From DATBVX01 sp963724625 (GTDB taxonomy: Bacteria; Pseudomonadota; Gammaproteobacteria; Steroidobacterales; Steroidobacteraceae): a DNA stretch of 64,000 bases. The notes beneath the pieces are model-generated. The model saw only the letters and a list, made by a program, of their open reading frames with translations. It did no database searches and was not told where the DNA came from. Location: assembly GCA_963724625.1 (NCBI GenBank), contig CAVRVO010000030.1, positions 1 through 64,000 on the forward strand. Direction: 5' to 3'. The translations under genes were made by a program, and so were the position numbers. Shown here in pieces: positions 56,154 through 64,000 of this stretch. Numbering within the stretch: position 1 is the first letter of the stretch; the number at the start of each line of letters is the position of its first letter.

Positions 56154-56622
56154 ATGTCAGTTCCCAGGAAGACCAATCAGCTTTCGAGCGCCGCCGCGGC
56201 ATACGTCGCGGGACTCGTTGATGGCGAAGGTACGATTACCCTTGCGCGCCGACATGCGAACGACAACCGCCAGCTTGTCGTAAGTATCAGCAGCACCGAG
56301 CAGCCCATTCTCGATTTCGTACGCATGACACTCGCTGTCGGCAAGATTACTCGGAAGGCCACGGCCCGCCTCTCATCATCGGCCCGGCCTGACCTACACG
56401 ATTGCCAACCGGCAGGCACTGGCTCTCCTTAAGCAGATTCAGCCATTTCTTCGCTCCTACAAGCGCGAGCGCGGAGCGTTGGTCCTCGCACACTATCTGC
56501 AACTGACGCCGAGGAATGGCAGGTACACGGAACAACTCAGGAACGCTCGCGCGGACTTCGAACAGGCGCTGCTCAATATCACGACCCGAATTCCGCGCAC
56601 CGGCGATCAGGCCGGGCAATAG
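56154..56622 (+). CDS. LAGLIDADG homing endonuclease, free-standing next to ssrA (one frameshift)
   Basis: Begins at ATG 56154 with GGAGG eight bases upstream. AYVAGLVDGEGTITLARR (about residues 17-34) is a single LAGLIDADG motif with the catalytic acidic end. A +1 shift near 56360 leads to RPGLTYTIANRQALALLKQIQPFLRSYKRER and LTPRNGRYTEQL, the usual C-terminal part of intron-encoded members. Removing one base gives 155 residues, a mono-motif enzyme that would act as a homodimer. Its end overlaps the convergent Gfo/Idh gene by 16 bases. It lies 57 bases beyond tmRNA exon 2, outside the intron. The shift could be a sequencing insertion or true decay. Confidence 0.85.
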
Positions 56623-57560
56623 TTCTGCCCGGTGACCTGTTCCGTAATCCGGATCGCGGTCTCCAATGCTCGCAGACCATCTTCACCGGAGACAATTGGC
56701 GCCTTGTTGTTGGCGATGCAATCGAGGAACGACTCGATTTCGGCTTTGAGTGCATCGCCCTGCTCGAAAGTGCGCTCTTCGATCTGCACCGGTGGCAGAT
56801 CGCCTTGCATCGGTTTGTCGGTCTTGCGCACCACGGTCAGGATCTTCTGCTGCAAGTCCACTGACATGTAGGCGTCGTCCTGGAACAGGCGGAGCTTGCG
56901 TTCGGTCTTCAGGCTGACGCGGCTCGCGGTCGTGTTGGCGACGCAGCCATTGGCAAAACGAATGCGTGCGTTGGCGATATCGATCTCACCCGAGAACACG
57001 GGAGCGCCAACCGCGTCGAGTGAGCTGATGGGCGCGTGAACGATGTCCTGGATGATGTCGATGTCGTGAATCATCAGGTCCAGTACCACATTCACATCGG
57101 TACCTCGCTGCTTGAAGGGAGCCAGACGATGCGACTCGATGAAGCGCGGCGTGGTGAGAATACCGTCGAGCGCCAGCAATCCGGCATTGAAGCGCTCGAG
57201 GTGGCCGACTTGCAGGACGCGGTGCTTTCGGGCCGCAACTTCGATCAGTCGGCGCGCGTCCGCAACGGTCGTGGTGATGGGTTTTTCCACGAGCACATGG
57301 ACGCCGGATTCGAGAAACGCGGTGCCTATGTCGTGATGGAGTGGCGTCGGCGTTGCGATACTGACCGCATCGACGCGCCCCAGGAGCTCGCGGTAGTCGG
57401 CAAACGCCGGGACACCCAGTTCCTTAGCGACGCGTTCGCGGGTTTCCGTCGAAGCATCGGCCACGCCTACCAGCGTTGCGCCTTCGAGCGCAGCGTATTT
57501 CTGCGCGTGAAAGCGTCCGAGGTAGCCGACGCCGATTACCGCAGCCCGAATGCGCTCCAT
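56607..57560 (-). CDS. Gfo/Idh/MocA family NAD(P)-dependent oxidoreductase
   Basis: 317 residues from ATG 57560. The Rossmann motif IGVGYLGRFHAQKYAAL and the EKPI motif (VLVEKPITTT) that contacts the nicotinamide are clear, followed by DLMIHDIDII, the substrate-domain His region. Such close relatives often stand near lipid A genes, and some (GnnA) oxidise UDP-GlcNAc to make amide-linked lipid A, but no partner aminotransferase is nearby, so the substrate is undetermined. An upstream extension of the frame has no support. Confidence 0.9.
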   Translation of the reverse strand: MERIRAAVIGVGYLGRFHAQKYAALEGATLVGVADASTETRERVAKELGVPAFADYRELLGRVDAVSIATPTPLHHDIGTAFLESGVHVLVEKPITTTVADARRLIEVAARKHRVLQVGHLERFNAGLLALDGILTTPRFIESHRLAPFKQRGTDVNVVLDLMIHDIDIIQDIVHAPISSLDAVGAPVFSGEIDIANARIRFANGCVANTTASRVSLKTERKLRLFQDDAYMSVDLQQKILTVVRKTDKPMQGDLPPVQIEERTFEQGDALKAEIESFLDCIANNKAPIVSGEDGLRALETAIRITEQVTGQNYCPA

Positions 57561-57670
57561 CTGCAGCCTCCAGCGGGTGAGCGGGTGATTATAGCCACGC
57601 GCGTGTGATGGACGGTTGCCCGTTACCGCTCCGCCCGGGACAATGCAGCTCCCCGGGTTGGAACCGAGAC

Positions 57671-58024
57671 GTGAATCAGGCAATCGACACCAGCAGAGTC
57701 AAGCCACCAAACTGGTTCGCAGGAGCATTGCGTCGCCATCCGCGGATACGCCGCGAATTGTGGCTGCTGGTCGCCGGTGTCGTCCTGGGCTTCATCGTGA
57801 TGCCGCTCGCTGTATACCTCGTCGGTGTACTGACACTCGGTCCTTACACAGCTGGCGGGCTAGGCTCGTTCATCGCCGACTACTATCGCGGGCTCTTTCA
57901 CGGCTGGCTGCCGGGTTGGGGCGTCGTGCTTGGCCCGTATCTGTTGGTGCAGCTCATGCGACTGCTGATCCGCATGCGTCGCTGGTTCTGGCCGCGCGAA
58001 CCGATTTCCGACGACAGCCCCTGA
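57671..58024 (+). CDS. Hypothetical inner-membrane protein (117 aa)
   Basis: From GTG 57671 the protein has a basic N-terminus and two helices: ELWLLVAGVVLGFIVMPLAVYLVGVL and a second in WGVVLGPYLLVQLMRLLIRM. A basic, Trp-rich tail follows. The middle, GSFIADYYRGLFHGWLPGWG, suggests a re-entrant or periplasmic loop. ATG starts 57605/57608 would add 21 residues without signal features. Divergent from the Gfo/Idh gene. I do not recognise a characterised family. Confidence 0.65.
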   Translation: MNQAIDTSRVKPPNWFAGALRRHPRIRRELWLLVAGVVLGFIVMPLAVYLVGVLTLGPYTAGGLGSFIADYYRGLFHGWLPGWGVVLGPYLLVQLMRLLIRMRRWFWPREPISDDSP

Positions 58025-58182
58025 TCGCGCTGCCCAGGCGAATTGCAACTGCTTTCGCGACATAACGGGCAACGCGCTTCGATTCCGCGCCCTCTGCGGC
58101 GCTCTGAGACGTAACGCACAGTCGGCGCTTCGCGGACGGCGCAACGTGATCGCCAACTATAAAGGCCGCCCCGTGTCGCACG

Positions 58183-58752
58183 ATGAGCCGCCCGCACCGA
58201 AATCGCCGTCCCGTATTTTCAGCCATTGTCCTGGCGTTGCTGCCGCCATGGGCCTGCGCCCTCGATCCACCCACGCCGCCTGAGACCACGCCTGAGCCAC
58301 GCGCGGTTGAGCAATCGGGCGTGCACAAGCTTGAAGTTGCGGACCTGGCGTGCGCTCTTTGCGAGCTGAAACCCGCGAAGGACCTGGCGCCGCTTCCAAC
58401 CACAAACGCTCGGATGGAGCGGGCTGCGGACCCGCTATCGCAACCCGAGCGCGCCGAGTTCAGCGCCGCTGACGTCGATGACTCACCCAGCGCACGAGCC
58501 TTGAGCACGCTGCAGTTTCGGGATAACCAGCCACTCGTCAATCGCCTGCAGCGGATCCAGGCGTGGCCGTTACTGACGCTCTGGGACTCAACCGCCGCAA
58601 CGCTCTATGTCGGTGTGAATCGGGACGGCGAGCCGGGGGTTCATCTGCGTCAGAAACGCAAGGATCGTGGCAGCCTCGCGCCTCGTAGTCGTTTTGTGCT
58701 GATCGCCAGCCCTGCCACCAGTGAACCGCAGGTGCCCGTCCCGCGCCGCTAG
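58183..58752 (+). CDS. Hypothetical secreted protein (189 aa)
   Basis: A signal peptide (FSAIVLALLPPWACA) is followed by a Pro-, Glu- and Ala-rich region to about residue 115, then a short beta-rich domain (PLLTLWDSTAATLYVGVNRDGEPGVHLRQK). A pair of cysteines (CALC) lies near residue 60. Probably periplasmic. It is convergent with the M28 peptidase gene, 12 bases apart. Function unknown. Confidence 0.65.
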   Translation: MSRPHRNRRPVFSAIVLALLPPWACALDPPTPPETTPEPRAVEQSGVHKLEVADLACALCELKPAKDLAPLPTTNARMERAADPLSQPERAEFSAADVDDSPSARALSTLQFRDNQPLVNRLQRIQAWPLLTLWDSTAATLYVGVNRDGEPGVHLRQKRKDRGSLAPRSRFVLIASPATSEPQVPVPRR

Positions 58753-58764
58753 CGCAATGTCGAT

Positions 58765-60414
58765 TCAGCGCTCGCTGTCGCTCTGCTCGCGAACCGCGCG
58801 AAATTCGCTGTTCTTGTACCACTCGGGCCAGCTCTTCTCTCCCGCCACTCGCTCGCCGACGCGATAAAGAAGCTCGAGGTCCTGGAAAGAACCACTCAGA
58901 TCCAGGTCCTTGCTGTACTCATCGCTCGGCTGGTGGTAGCGCTTGGCGATGTAATCTTCCTGTTGTTGCTCCCCGAACGCGCGACCGTGCTCACGATCAT
59001 CGGTGCCGAGCTTGGTGTACAGCGCCGGCACGCCCTTCTTGGCAAAGTTGAAATGATCGGAGCGATAGTAGAAGCCTTTCTCCGGCGTCGGTTCCGGCGC
59101 AATGACGCGATCCTGCTGCTTGGCGGCCTTGCGCAGATCGTCCTCGAGCTCCGAGTTGCCCGAGCCCACGACCACGATGTCGCGTGCCGGTCCGCCGGCG
59201 TAAAGGGCGTCGAGATTGATCACTGCCGCGGTGCGCGCCAGCGGATAGATCGGATTGTCCGCGTAGTACGCCGATCCGAGCAGGCCTGATTCCTCGCCGG
59301 TGACCGCGAGAAAAATGATCGAGCGTTCGGGCCGCTCAGTGGCGTGGGCAAATGCGCGCGCGAGCGTAATGATCCCGGCGACGCCACTGGCGTTGTCGAT
59401 CGCGCCGTTCGCGATCGCATCGCCAGTCTTGCCCTGCAGCCGACCGAAATGATCCCAGTGCGCCGTATAGATCAGGTATTCGTCCGGGCGTTTGCTGCCG
59501 GGAAGGATCCCGATGACGTTGGCCGAGTTGGAGCGACGGATCGCATTGCGTACCGAGACACTCGCCCGCACATCAAGTGGGACTGCCTTGAAGCCGCGTT
59601 GCGCGGCGGCGGTCTTGAGAGCTGCGAAATCCTGACCGCTGAGCTGAAACAGAGATCTCGTCGCCTCTTCACTGATCCAGCCCTCGATCGCAACGCGCCC
59701 AGCATTTCCATCTGAACTTGCCATGTCGAGCTGCGGCCCAGTCCAGCTGGTGGCGACGACGTTCCAGCCATACGCCGCAGGCTCGGTCTCGTGAATGATG
59801 AGGGCACCTGCGGCACCTTGCCGCGCCGCTTCTTCGAACTTGTAGGTCCAGCGGCCGTGGTAGGTCATTTCGCGGCCGCGAAACAGCTTCGGATCGCCCG
59901 TCGCAAAGCCCGGGTCGTTCACCAGAATGACGGCAGTCTTGCCCTTGATATCTGCCGCAGCGTAGTCGTTCCAGTCGTACTCGGGCGCGACGATCCCGTA
60001 ACCGACGAACACCAACGGGCTGCTGTCGAGTGAGGATTGGGAGACGACGCGCTTGGTCCAGACCACCATGTCCTGGGCATACTTGAGCTCGCGTTTGGTG
60101 CCGGCGCGCTCGAACGTCAGGCTGGTATCCGGAGCCGCTGTGATCTCGACGAGGGGCACCGACTGGAAGAAAGTTGTGCCGTGACCGGGCTTGAGCCCCG
60201 CTTCCGCAAACTTGCTGCGGATGTATTCCACGGTCTTCTCTTCGCCGGCGGTGCCAGGCTTGCGCCCTTCGAAGTCGTCCGAGGCCAGGGCCGCGATATG
60301 CTCGCGAAAGATCTGGTAGTCCAGCCACGGAATGGAAACTGCATCCTTGGCCCAACTCGCCAGGCTTATGACCGCCACGATGCCGATCAGAAGCCATCGC
60401 GACCTTCTGTACAT
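58765..60414 (-). CDS. Secreted M28-family metallopeptidase with PA domain
   Basis: ATG 60414 follows GGGAGAGCGGGGC and gives 549 residues with a signal (WLLIGIVAVISLASWA). A protease-associated (PA) insert spans about residues 140-240 (GKTAVILVNDPG, GAAGALIIHETEPAAYGW). The di-zinc aminopeptidase domain shows YTAHWDHFG, NGAIDNASGVAG, AVTGEESGLLGS, VINLDALYAGG and a late HF/H site, the expected ligand order of M28. It probably trims peptides in the periplasm or outside. Confidence 0.9.
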   Translation of the reverse strand: MYRRSRWLLIGIVAVISLASWAKDAVSIPWLDYQIFREHIAALASDDFEGRKPGTAGEEKTVEYIRSKFAEAGLKPGHGTTFFQSVPLVEITAAPDTSLTFERAGTKRELKYAQDMVVWTKRVVSQSSLDSSPLVFVGYGIVAPEYDWNDYAAADIKGKTAVILVNDPGFATGDPKLFRGREMTYHGRWTYKFEEAARQGAAGALIIHETEPAAYGWNVVATSWTGPQLDMASSDGNAGRVAIEGWISEEATRSLFQLSGQDFAALKTAAAQRGFKAVPLDVRASVSVRNAIRRSNSANVIGILPGSKRPDEYLIYTAHWDHFGRLQGKTGDAIANGAIDNASGVAGIITLARAFAHATERPERSIIFLAVTGEESGLLGSAYYADNPIYPLARTAAVINLDALYAGGPARDIVVVGSGNSELEDDLRKAAKQQDRVIAPEPTPEKGFYYRSDHFNFAKKGVPALYTKLGTDDREHGRAFGEQQQEDYIAKRYHQPSDEYSKDLDLSGSFQDLELLYRVGERVAGEKSWPEWYKNSEFRAVREQSDSER

Positions 60415-60472
60415 GCCCCGCTCTCCCTTCCCGGTTTGTGAATTTTTCATTCGTTTGACTCGACTCGGCGAG

Positions 60473-60766
60473 CTAGGTCACACGGGGCCAGTAGAGCCAG
60501 GTCACCAGTATCAGCCCCGTCCAGAGCGCACCGATCGCCCAACGTCGCCAATGCAGCTGCCGCACGCTACCCGCAAAACTTGCCGCCGCGACCGCGGCCA
60601 GCCCGGTGAACACCGCAGCGCTCTTCAGGAGGGGACGGAATTCGGTCCGAAGCTGGGGCTCGTCGTTGCCCAGAATCAGGAACACAATCAGGACCATGGT
60701 AAGGCCAAGGGCAATCGCTACCGTGGATCCCAGGATGATGCCGATAAGGACGGTTAGTGGTCGCAT
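60473..60766 (-). CDS. Hypothetical membrane protein (97 aa)
   Basis: Three hydrophobic segments: VLIGIILGSTVAIALGLTMVLIVFLIL, then AAVFTGLAAVAAASFAG and WAIGALWTGLILVTWLYW. The loop GNDEPQLRTEFRPLLKS is conserved-looking. It ends 58 bases before the M28 start on the same strand, so the two may be co-transcribed. I do not recognise a named family. Confidence 0.65.
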   Translation of the reverse strand: MRPLTVLIGIILGSTVAIALGLTMVLIVFLILGNDEPQLRTEFRPLLKSAAVFTGLAAVAAASFAGSVRQLHWRRWAIGALWTGLILVTWLYWPRVT

Positions 60767-60882
60767 GTCGATCGGTGCACAACTGGCGTGATCGCACTTG
60801 ATCGGGCGACCGCGGCCTTCTAGCCTAGACGGCGAGTTTATCAGGGAATTTGGGCGGCCCAGCCGCTGTCAAACGGATCCAC

Positions 60883-62988
60883 ATGCATACATTCGCCCCG
60901 CGCCGGATCATTTTTGCCTTCATCGCGCTGTTCCTCGCCATTGGTGTTGGCGGCTCGGCGCAACCGCCCTTGCCGGCAGTTGCCAATGCCGCCGTGGGAA
61001 CGGTTGCGCCCCTGCAGCCCACCGATCGTCATCGCAACATCGCGCGACGTGTATATGAGAACCTCGATCGCGCGCATTACGCGCAGGTGTCGCTCGATGA
61101 CAAGATGTCATCGAAAATTTTCGACCTGTATCTGGAATCGCTTGACGGAGCACGCAGCTATTTCATGGCGAGCGACGTCGCCGAATTCGAGCGGCTCCGG
61201 CTGAGGTTCGATGATGCCATCAAGACCGGTGCGCTCGAGCCGGCTTTCACGATTTTCGATCGCTTTCGCCAGCGCAACCGCGAGCGTATGACTTACGCCG
61301 TCGGTCTCCTCGACCAGGAGCCGGATTACACGCTCAACGAATCCTTCGAGTTCGATCGCGACAAGGCGCCGTGGCCGGCGACCGCCGCGGAAATGAACGA
61401 GCTGTGGCGCAAGCGTGTGAAGAACGACGGGCTGACGTTGCGTCTCGCCGGGAAGAACTGGACCGAAACCGCCGACATCCTGCGCAAGCGCTACGAGCGC
61501 GTGCTCAAGCGCATCGACCAGATATCAGCCGACGATGTATTCGAGAACTTCATGAATGCGTACGCGCGCGCGTACGACCCGCACTCGAGCTACTTCTCGC
61601 CGCGCAACTCGGAGGAATACCGCATCGCGATGAGCCTTTCCTACGAAGGTATCGGTGCGTCACTGCAACTCGTGGACGATTACGTGACTGTGCTGAGCAT
61701 CCTGCCGGGCGGCCCAGCTTCCCAGTCAAGTCAGCTCGCCGCGAACGACCGCATCACTGGAGTCGGCCAGGGCCGCGACGGCCCGCTGACCGACGTGATC
61801 GGCTGGCGCCTGGATGATGTCGTCCAGCTCATCCGCGGTCCGATCAATTCAGTGGTTCGACTGCAGGTGTTGGCGGCTGGCGCCGCGCCGGGCAATGAGA
61901 AGTTGGTTGAATTCACCCGCAACAAGGTGACGCTCGAAGCGCAGGCGGCTCACAAGGAGATCCGCAAGGTGCATCGTGGCGACCGGGATCTGTCGATCGG
62001 CGTGATCACCGTGCCGAGTTTCTACCAGGACTACGAAGCGCGCGCCGCCGGGGATCGCAACTATCGCAGCACCACGCGCGACGTGCGCAACCTGATTGCA
62101 GAGCTCAAGACCACCGGCATCGACGGCCTGCTCATCGACCTGCGCAACAACGGCGGCGGGTCGCTGCCGGAAGCTACGGGACTCACCGGCTTGTTCATCA
62201 AGGGTGGGCCGGTTGTGCAGCTGCGCGAGACCGGCGGAACCGTCGAGGTCCTCGATGATCCGGAGCCGGAGCCCGCCTACACCGGTCCGCTGGCCGTACT
62301 GGTCGACCGCTTCAGTGCTTCGGCTTCAGAAATTTTCGCGGCCGCAATCCAGGACTACGGCCGGGGCCTGGTGATCGGGCAGCAGACCTACGGCAAGGGA
62401 ACAGTGCAGAACCTCATTCCGCTGGATCGCTTCGCGCTCGGACCGAAGCCAGAGTTCGGACAGCTGACGATCACGATCGGCAAGTTCTACCGCGTCACGG
62501 GCGACAGCACGCAGAATCATGGCGTCACGCCCGACATCGTCATGCCGTCGCTGATCAGCGCCGATGAAGTGGGAGAAAACACGCGAGGCAGCGCCCTGCC
62601 CTGGGATCGCATCGCCGCAGTTCCGTTCAGTGATCGCGGCAACCTCACACCTGCAGTGACGCAGCTAAGCCGGATTCACGACCAGAGAGCCGCCGTTGAC
62701 CCTGACTTCCGCAGTCTCGTGGACGATGTGGCCTCCGTAGATCGGCTGCGCCAGCAGACAGCGGTATCCCTCAATCTGAAAGTGCGGGAACAGGAACGCA
62801 CGGCGCTCGACAAGGAGCGGCTGGCTCGCGAGAACGCACGACGCGCAGCCCATGGCCTCAAGCCGCTCGCGACCGTCGAGGAAATCAACGACAACGAGGC
62901 TGCCGACGTGGTGCTCACAGAAGCGAGCCAGATCGTCGCTGACATGACTTCTGTGCCCTTGGTGGCCCAGGCCTCCAAAGGCAGTTGA
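60883..62988 (+). CDS. prc: Carboxy-terminal processing protease Prc/Tsp
   Basis: 701 residues from ATG 60883, with a signal peptide ending near GGSAQPP. Order: N-terminal helical domain, PDZ domain (YEGIGASLQLVDDYVTVLSILPGGPA), then S41 peptidase core with the catalytic serine in DRFSASASEIFAAAI and lysine in GQQTYGKGTVQ. A C-terminal helical domain follows. This periplasmic protease trims or destroys proteins with hydrophobic C-termini, including those tagged by tmRNA after export. That gives a functional link to ssrA (tag ending in ALAA). Confidence 0.95.
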   Translation: MHTFAPRRIIFAFIALFLAIGVGGSAQPPLPAVANAAVGTVAPLQPTDRHRNIARRVYENLDRAHYAQVSLDDKMSSKIFDLYLESLDGARSYFMASDVAEFERLRLRFDDAIKTGALEPAFTIFDRFRQRNRERMTYAVGLLDQEPDYTLNESFEFDRDKAPWPATAAEMNELWRKRVKNDGLTLRLAGKNWTETADILRKRYERVLKRIDQISADDVFENFMNAYARAYDPHSSYFSPRNSEEYRIAMSLSYEGIGASLQLVDDYVTVLSILPGGPASQSSQLAANDRITGVGQGRDGPLTDVIGWRLDDVVQLIRGPINSVVRLQVLAAGAAPGNEKLVEFTRNKVTLEAQAAHKEIRKVHRGDRDLSIGVITVPSFYQDYEARAAGDRNYRSTTRDVRNLIAELKTTGIDGLLIDLRNNGGGSLPEATGLTGLFIKGGPVVQLRETGGTVEVLDDPEPEPAYTGPLAVLVDRFSASASEIFAAAIQDYGRGLVIGQQTYGKGTVQNLIPLDRFALGPKPEFGQLTITIGKFYRVTGDSTQNHGVTPDIVMPSLISADEVGENTRGSALPWDRIAAVPFSDRGNLTPAVTQLSRIHDQRAAVDPDFRSLVDDVASVDRLRQQTAVSLNLKVREQERTALDKERLARENARRAAHGLKPLATVEEINDNEAADVVLTEASQIVADMTSVPLVAQASKGS

Positions 62989-62999
62989 CCCTTCTCCCC

Positions 63000-63026
63000 G
63001 GCCCTCCTGCTCGTGCGAGGGCCTTT
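63000..63026 (+). terminator. Terminator candidate after prc
   Basis: GGCCCTC (63000-63006) pairs with GAGGGCC (63017-63023) around a ten-base loop, followed by TTTG. It begins 12 bases after the prc stop. The short U-tract makes it a moderate call. Confidence 0.6.
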
Positions 63027-63031
63027 GCACT

Positions 63032-63049
63032 GTTATACTTGACTATAAC
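63032..63049. promoter_or_regulatory. Palindromic operator-like site upstream of the efflux adaptor
   Basis: GTTATA-CTTGAC-TATAAC is a perfect six-base inverted repeat with a TTGACT -35-like box inside it. A repressor bound here would cover the promoter of the gene starting at 63167. TetR- or MarR-type sites look like this, but no regulator gene is in view. Confidence 0.45.
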
Positions 63050-63166
63050 ACCAGTCTACTTGTAGCATTCGCCCCAGTTCAAGGCACCCGTGCGACTGAA
63101 AGCGCCGGGATGCCCGACATAACCAGCTGATCCAGCTAATAAAAGTGGACAGCCTTGGGAGGCCGT

Positions 63167-64000
63167 ATGTACAAGCAGTGGCTGTTGGTAGTTCTGGCCC
63201 TTACCGGCGTCGTGACGGCCTGTGGTGACCGGGCAAACGGCAAAACCCCGGACGCCAAGGACAAGGAAGCCCCGGCAATACCCGTCGAGGTTCGCGCTCC
63301 CAAGCGCGGCGGCATGGTCGCGATCTATTCCGGGACAGCCTCACTCGAGGCAGATCAGGAGGCATCCGTAGTCGCCAAGGTGGGTGGCGAGGTTCGCGCG
63401 CTCTTGATCGAGGAAGGACAGGTGGTGCGGTCGGGCCAGGTGCTCGCACGCCTCGATGGCGATCAGCTCAGGCTCGAGGCCGACAAGGCGCGCGCCTCGC
63501 TCGCCAAGCTCGAGCGCGATTACCGGCGCAACGTTGAGTTGCACGAGAAAGGACTGGTCTCGCCCGGTGCCTTTGAGAATCTGAAGTTCGAGGTGGATGC
63601 GCAGCGCGCGGAGTACGAGCTTACGCGCCTGCAGCTCTCGTATACGGAGATCCGCGCCCCGATCGACGGCGTCATTGCGGAACGGCTGGTCAAAGTCGGC
63701 AACACCATCAAGCCGAACGATGTTCTGTTTCGCGTCACGGACCTCAAGCCGCTGATCGTGTACGTGCACGTGCCGGAGCGGGAGCTGGAACGCCTCAAGC
63801 CCAACCAGCCTGCATCCATACAGGTGGATGCCGTGCCCAAACAGTCCTTCATCGGTCACGTGGCGCGCCTGAGCCCGGTGGTCGATCCCGAAACGGCGAC
63901 CTTCAAGGTCACCATCGAAGTTGATGATCCGAGCGAGCGTCTCAAACCCGGAATGTTCGCCCGCATTGGCATCATCTACGAGCGCCGCGAACAGGCTCTG
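63167..64000 (+). CDS. RND efflux adaptor lipoprotein (HlyD/AcrA type), cut by window end
   Basis: The start at 63167 follows TGGGAGG. Lipobox GVVTACG (Cys19) anchors it to the inner membrane. The barrel-sandwich first half is GTASLEADQEASVVAKVGGEVRALLIEEGQVVRSGQVLARLDG; a helical hairpin and the second lipoyl half (YTEIRAPIDGVIAERLVKVGNTI) follow, then a beta-barrel domain. 278 codons are present, no stop before the window edge. An RND pump gene is expected next. It is unrelated at the sequence level to the adaptor at 5.3 kb beyond shared fold. Confidence 0.92.
   Translation, partial: MYKQWLLVVLALTGVVTACGDRANGKTPDAKDKEAPAIPVEVRAPKRGGMVAIYSGTASLEADQEASVVAKVGGEVRALLIEEGQVVRSGQVLARLDGDQLRLEADKARASLAKLERDYRRNVELHEKGLVSPGAFENLKFEVDAQRAEYELTRLQLSYTEIRAPIDGVIAERLVKVGNTIKPNDVLFRVTDLKPLIVYVHVPERELERLKPNQPASIQVDAVPKQSFIGHVARLSPVVDPETATFKVTIEVDDPSERLKPGMFARIGIIYERREQAL

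Noticed and set aside
63001..64000. Minus-strand open frames opposite the efflux adaptor
   Set aside because: They mirror the adaptor coding sequence, which has a clear ribosome-binding site, lipobox and lipoyl motifs on the plus strand.

Overview
This is a 64 kb piece of a GC-rich chromosome from a free-living gammaproteobacterium outside the Enterobacterales. A lineage near Steroidobacteraceae, Nevskiales or Xanthomonadales is plausible, but I infer this only from gene order and cannot prove it. The core is a conserved housekeeping block on the minus strand, read right to left: hrcA-grpE-dnaK-dnaJ-dapB-carA-carB-greA-rlmE-ftsH-folP-glmM-tpiA-secG-tRNA-Leu-nuoABCDEFGHIJKLMN. To its right lie nadK, recN, fur, bamE, rnfH, ratA, smpB and ssrA, then a set of envelope genes: a Gfo/Idh oxidoreductase, an M28 peptidase, Prc and the start of an efflux adaptor.

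Layout. 1-10.5 kb: an AAA/TPR transcriptional activator, two small unknown genes, a tripartite RND efflux operon (outer-membrane factor, adaptor, pump) and an LpxR-type lipid A deacylase. 10.5-18.2 kb: an accessory stretch with a DUF2780 protein, a proline-rich lipoprotein, an NTF2-like secreted protein, an initiator tRNA whose 3' end is duplicated 2.9 kb away, DUF4126, DUF1428, a di-heme cytochrome c plus a truncated second copy, a CBS protein and a TMEM175-like channel. 18.2-32.5 kb: all 14 subunits of respiratory complex I. 32.6-39.8 kb: tRNA-Leu(GAG), protein export, glycolysis, cell-wall precursor, folate and proteostasis genes, with two intergenic regions rich in large inverted repeats. 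39.8-50.3 kb: carbamoyl phosphate and lysine synthesis and the heat-shock chaperones. 50.3-64 kb: NAD kinase, DNA repair, iron regulation, outer-membrane assembly and trans-translation.

Most interesting system. The tmRNA gene directly downstream of smpB is split inside its T-loop by a 275-nt group I intron. A LAGLIDADG homing-endonuclease gene lies not inside the intron but just beyond the tmRNA 3' end. This arrangement suggests an intron and a free-standing endonuclease that could cooperate in homing.

Sequence quality. Many essential genes (nuoD, G, H, J, L, secG, glmM, smpB) and the efflux genes carry a net +1 frameshift that restores normal family length when one base is removed. I read these as insertion-type sequencing errors rather than pseudogenes, and annotate the genes across the shifts.
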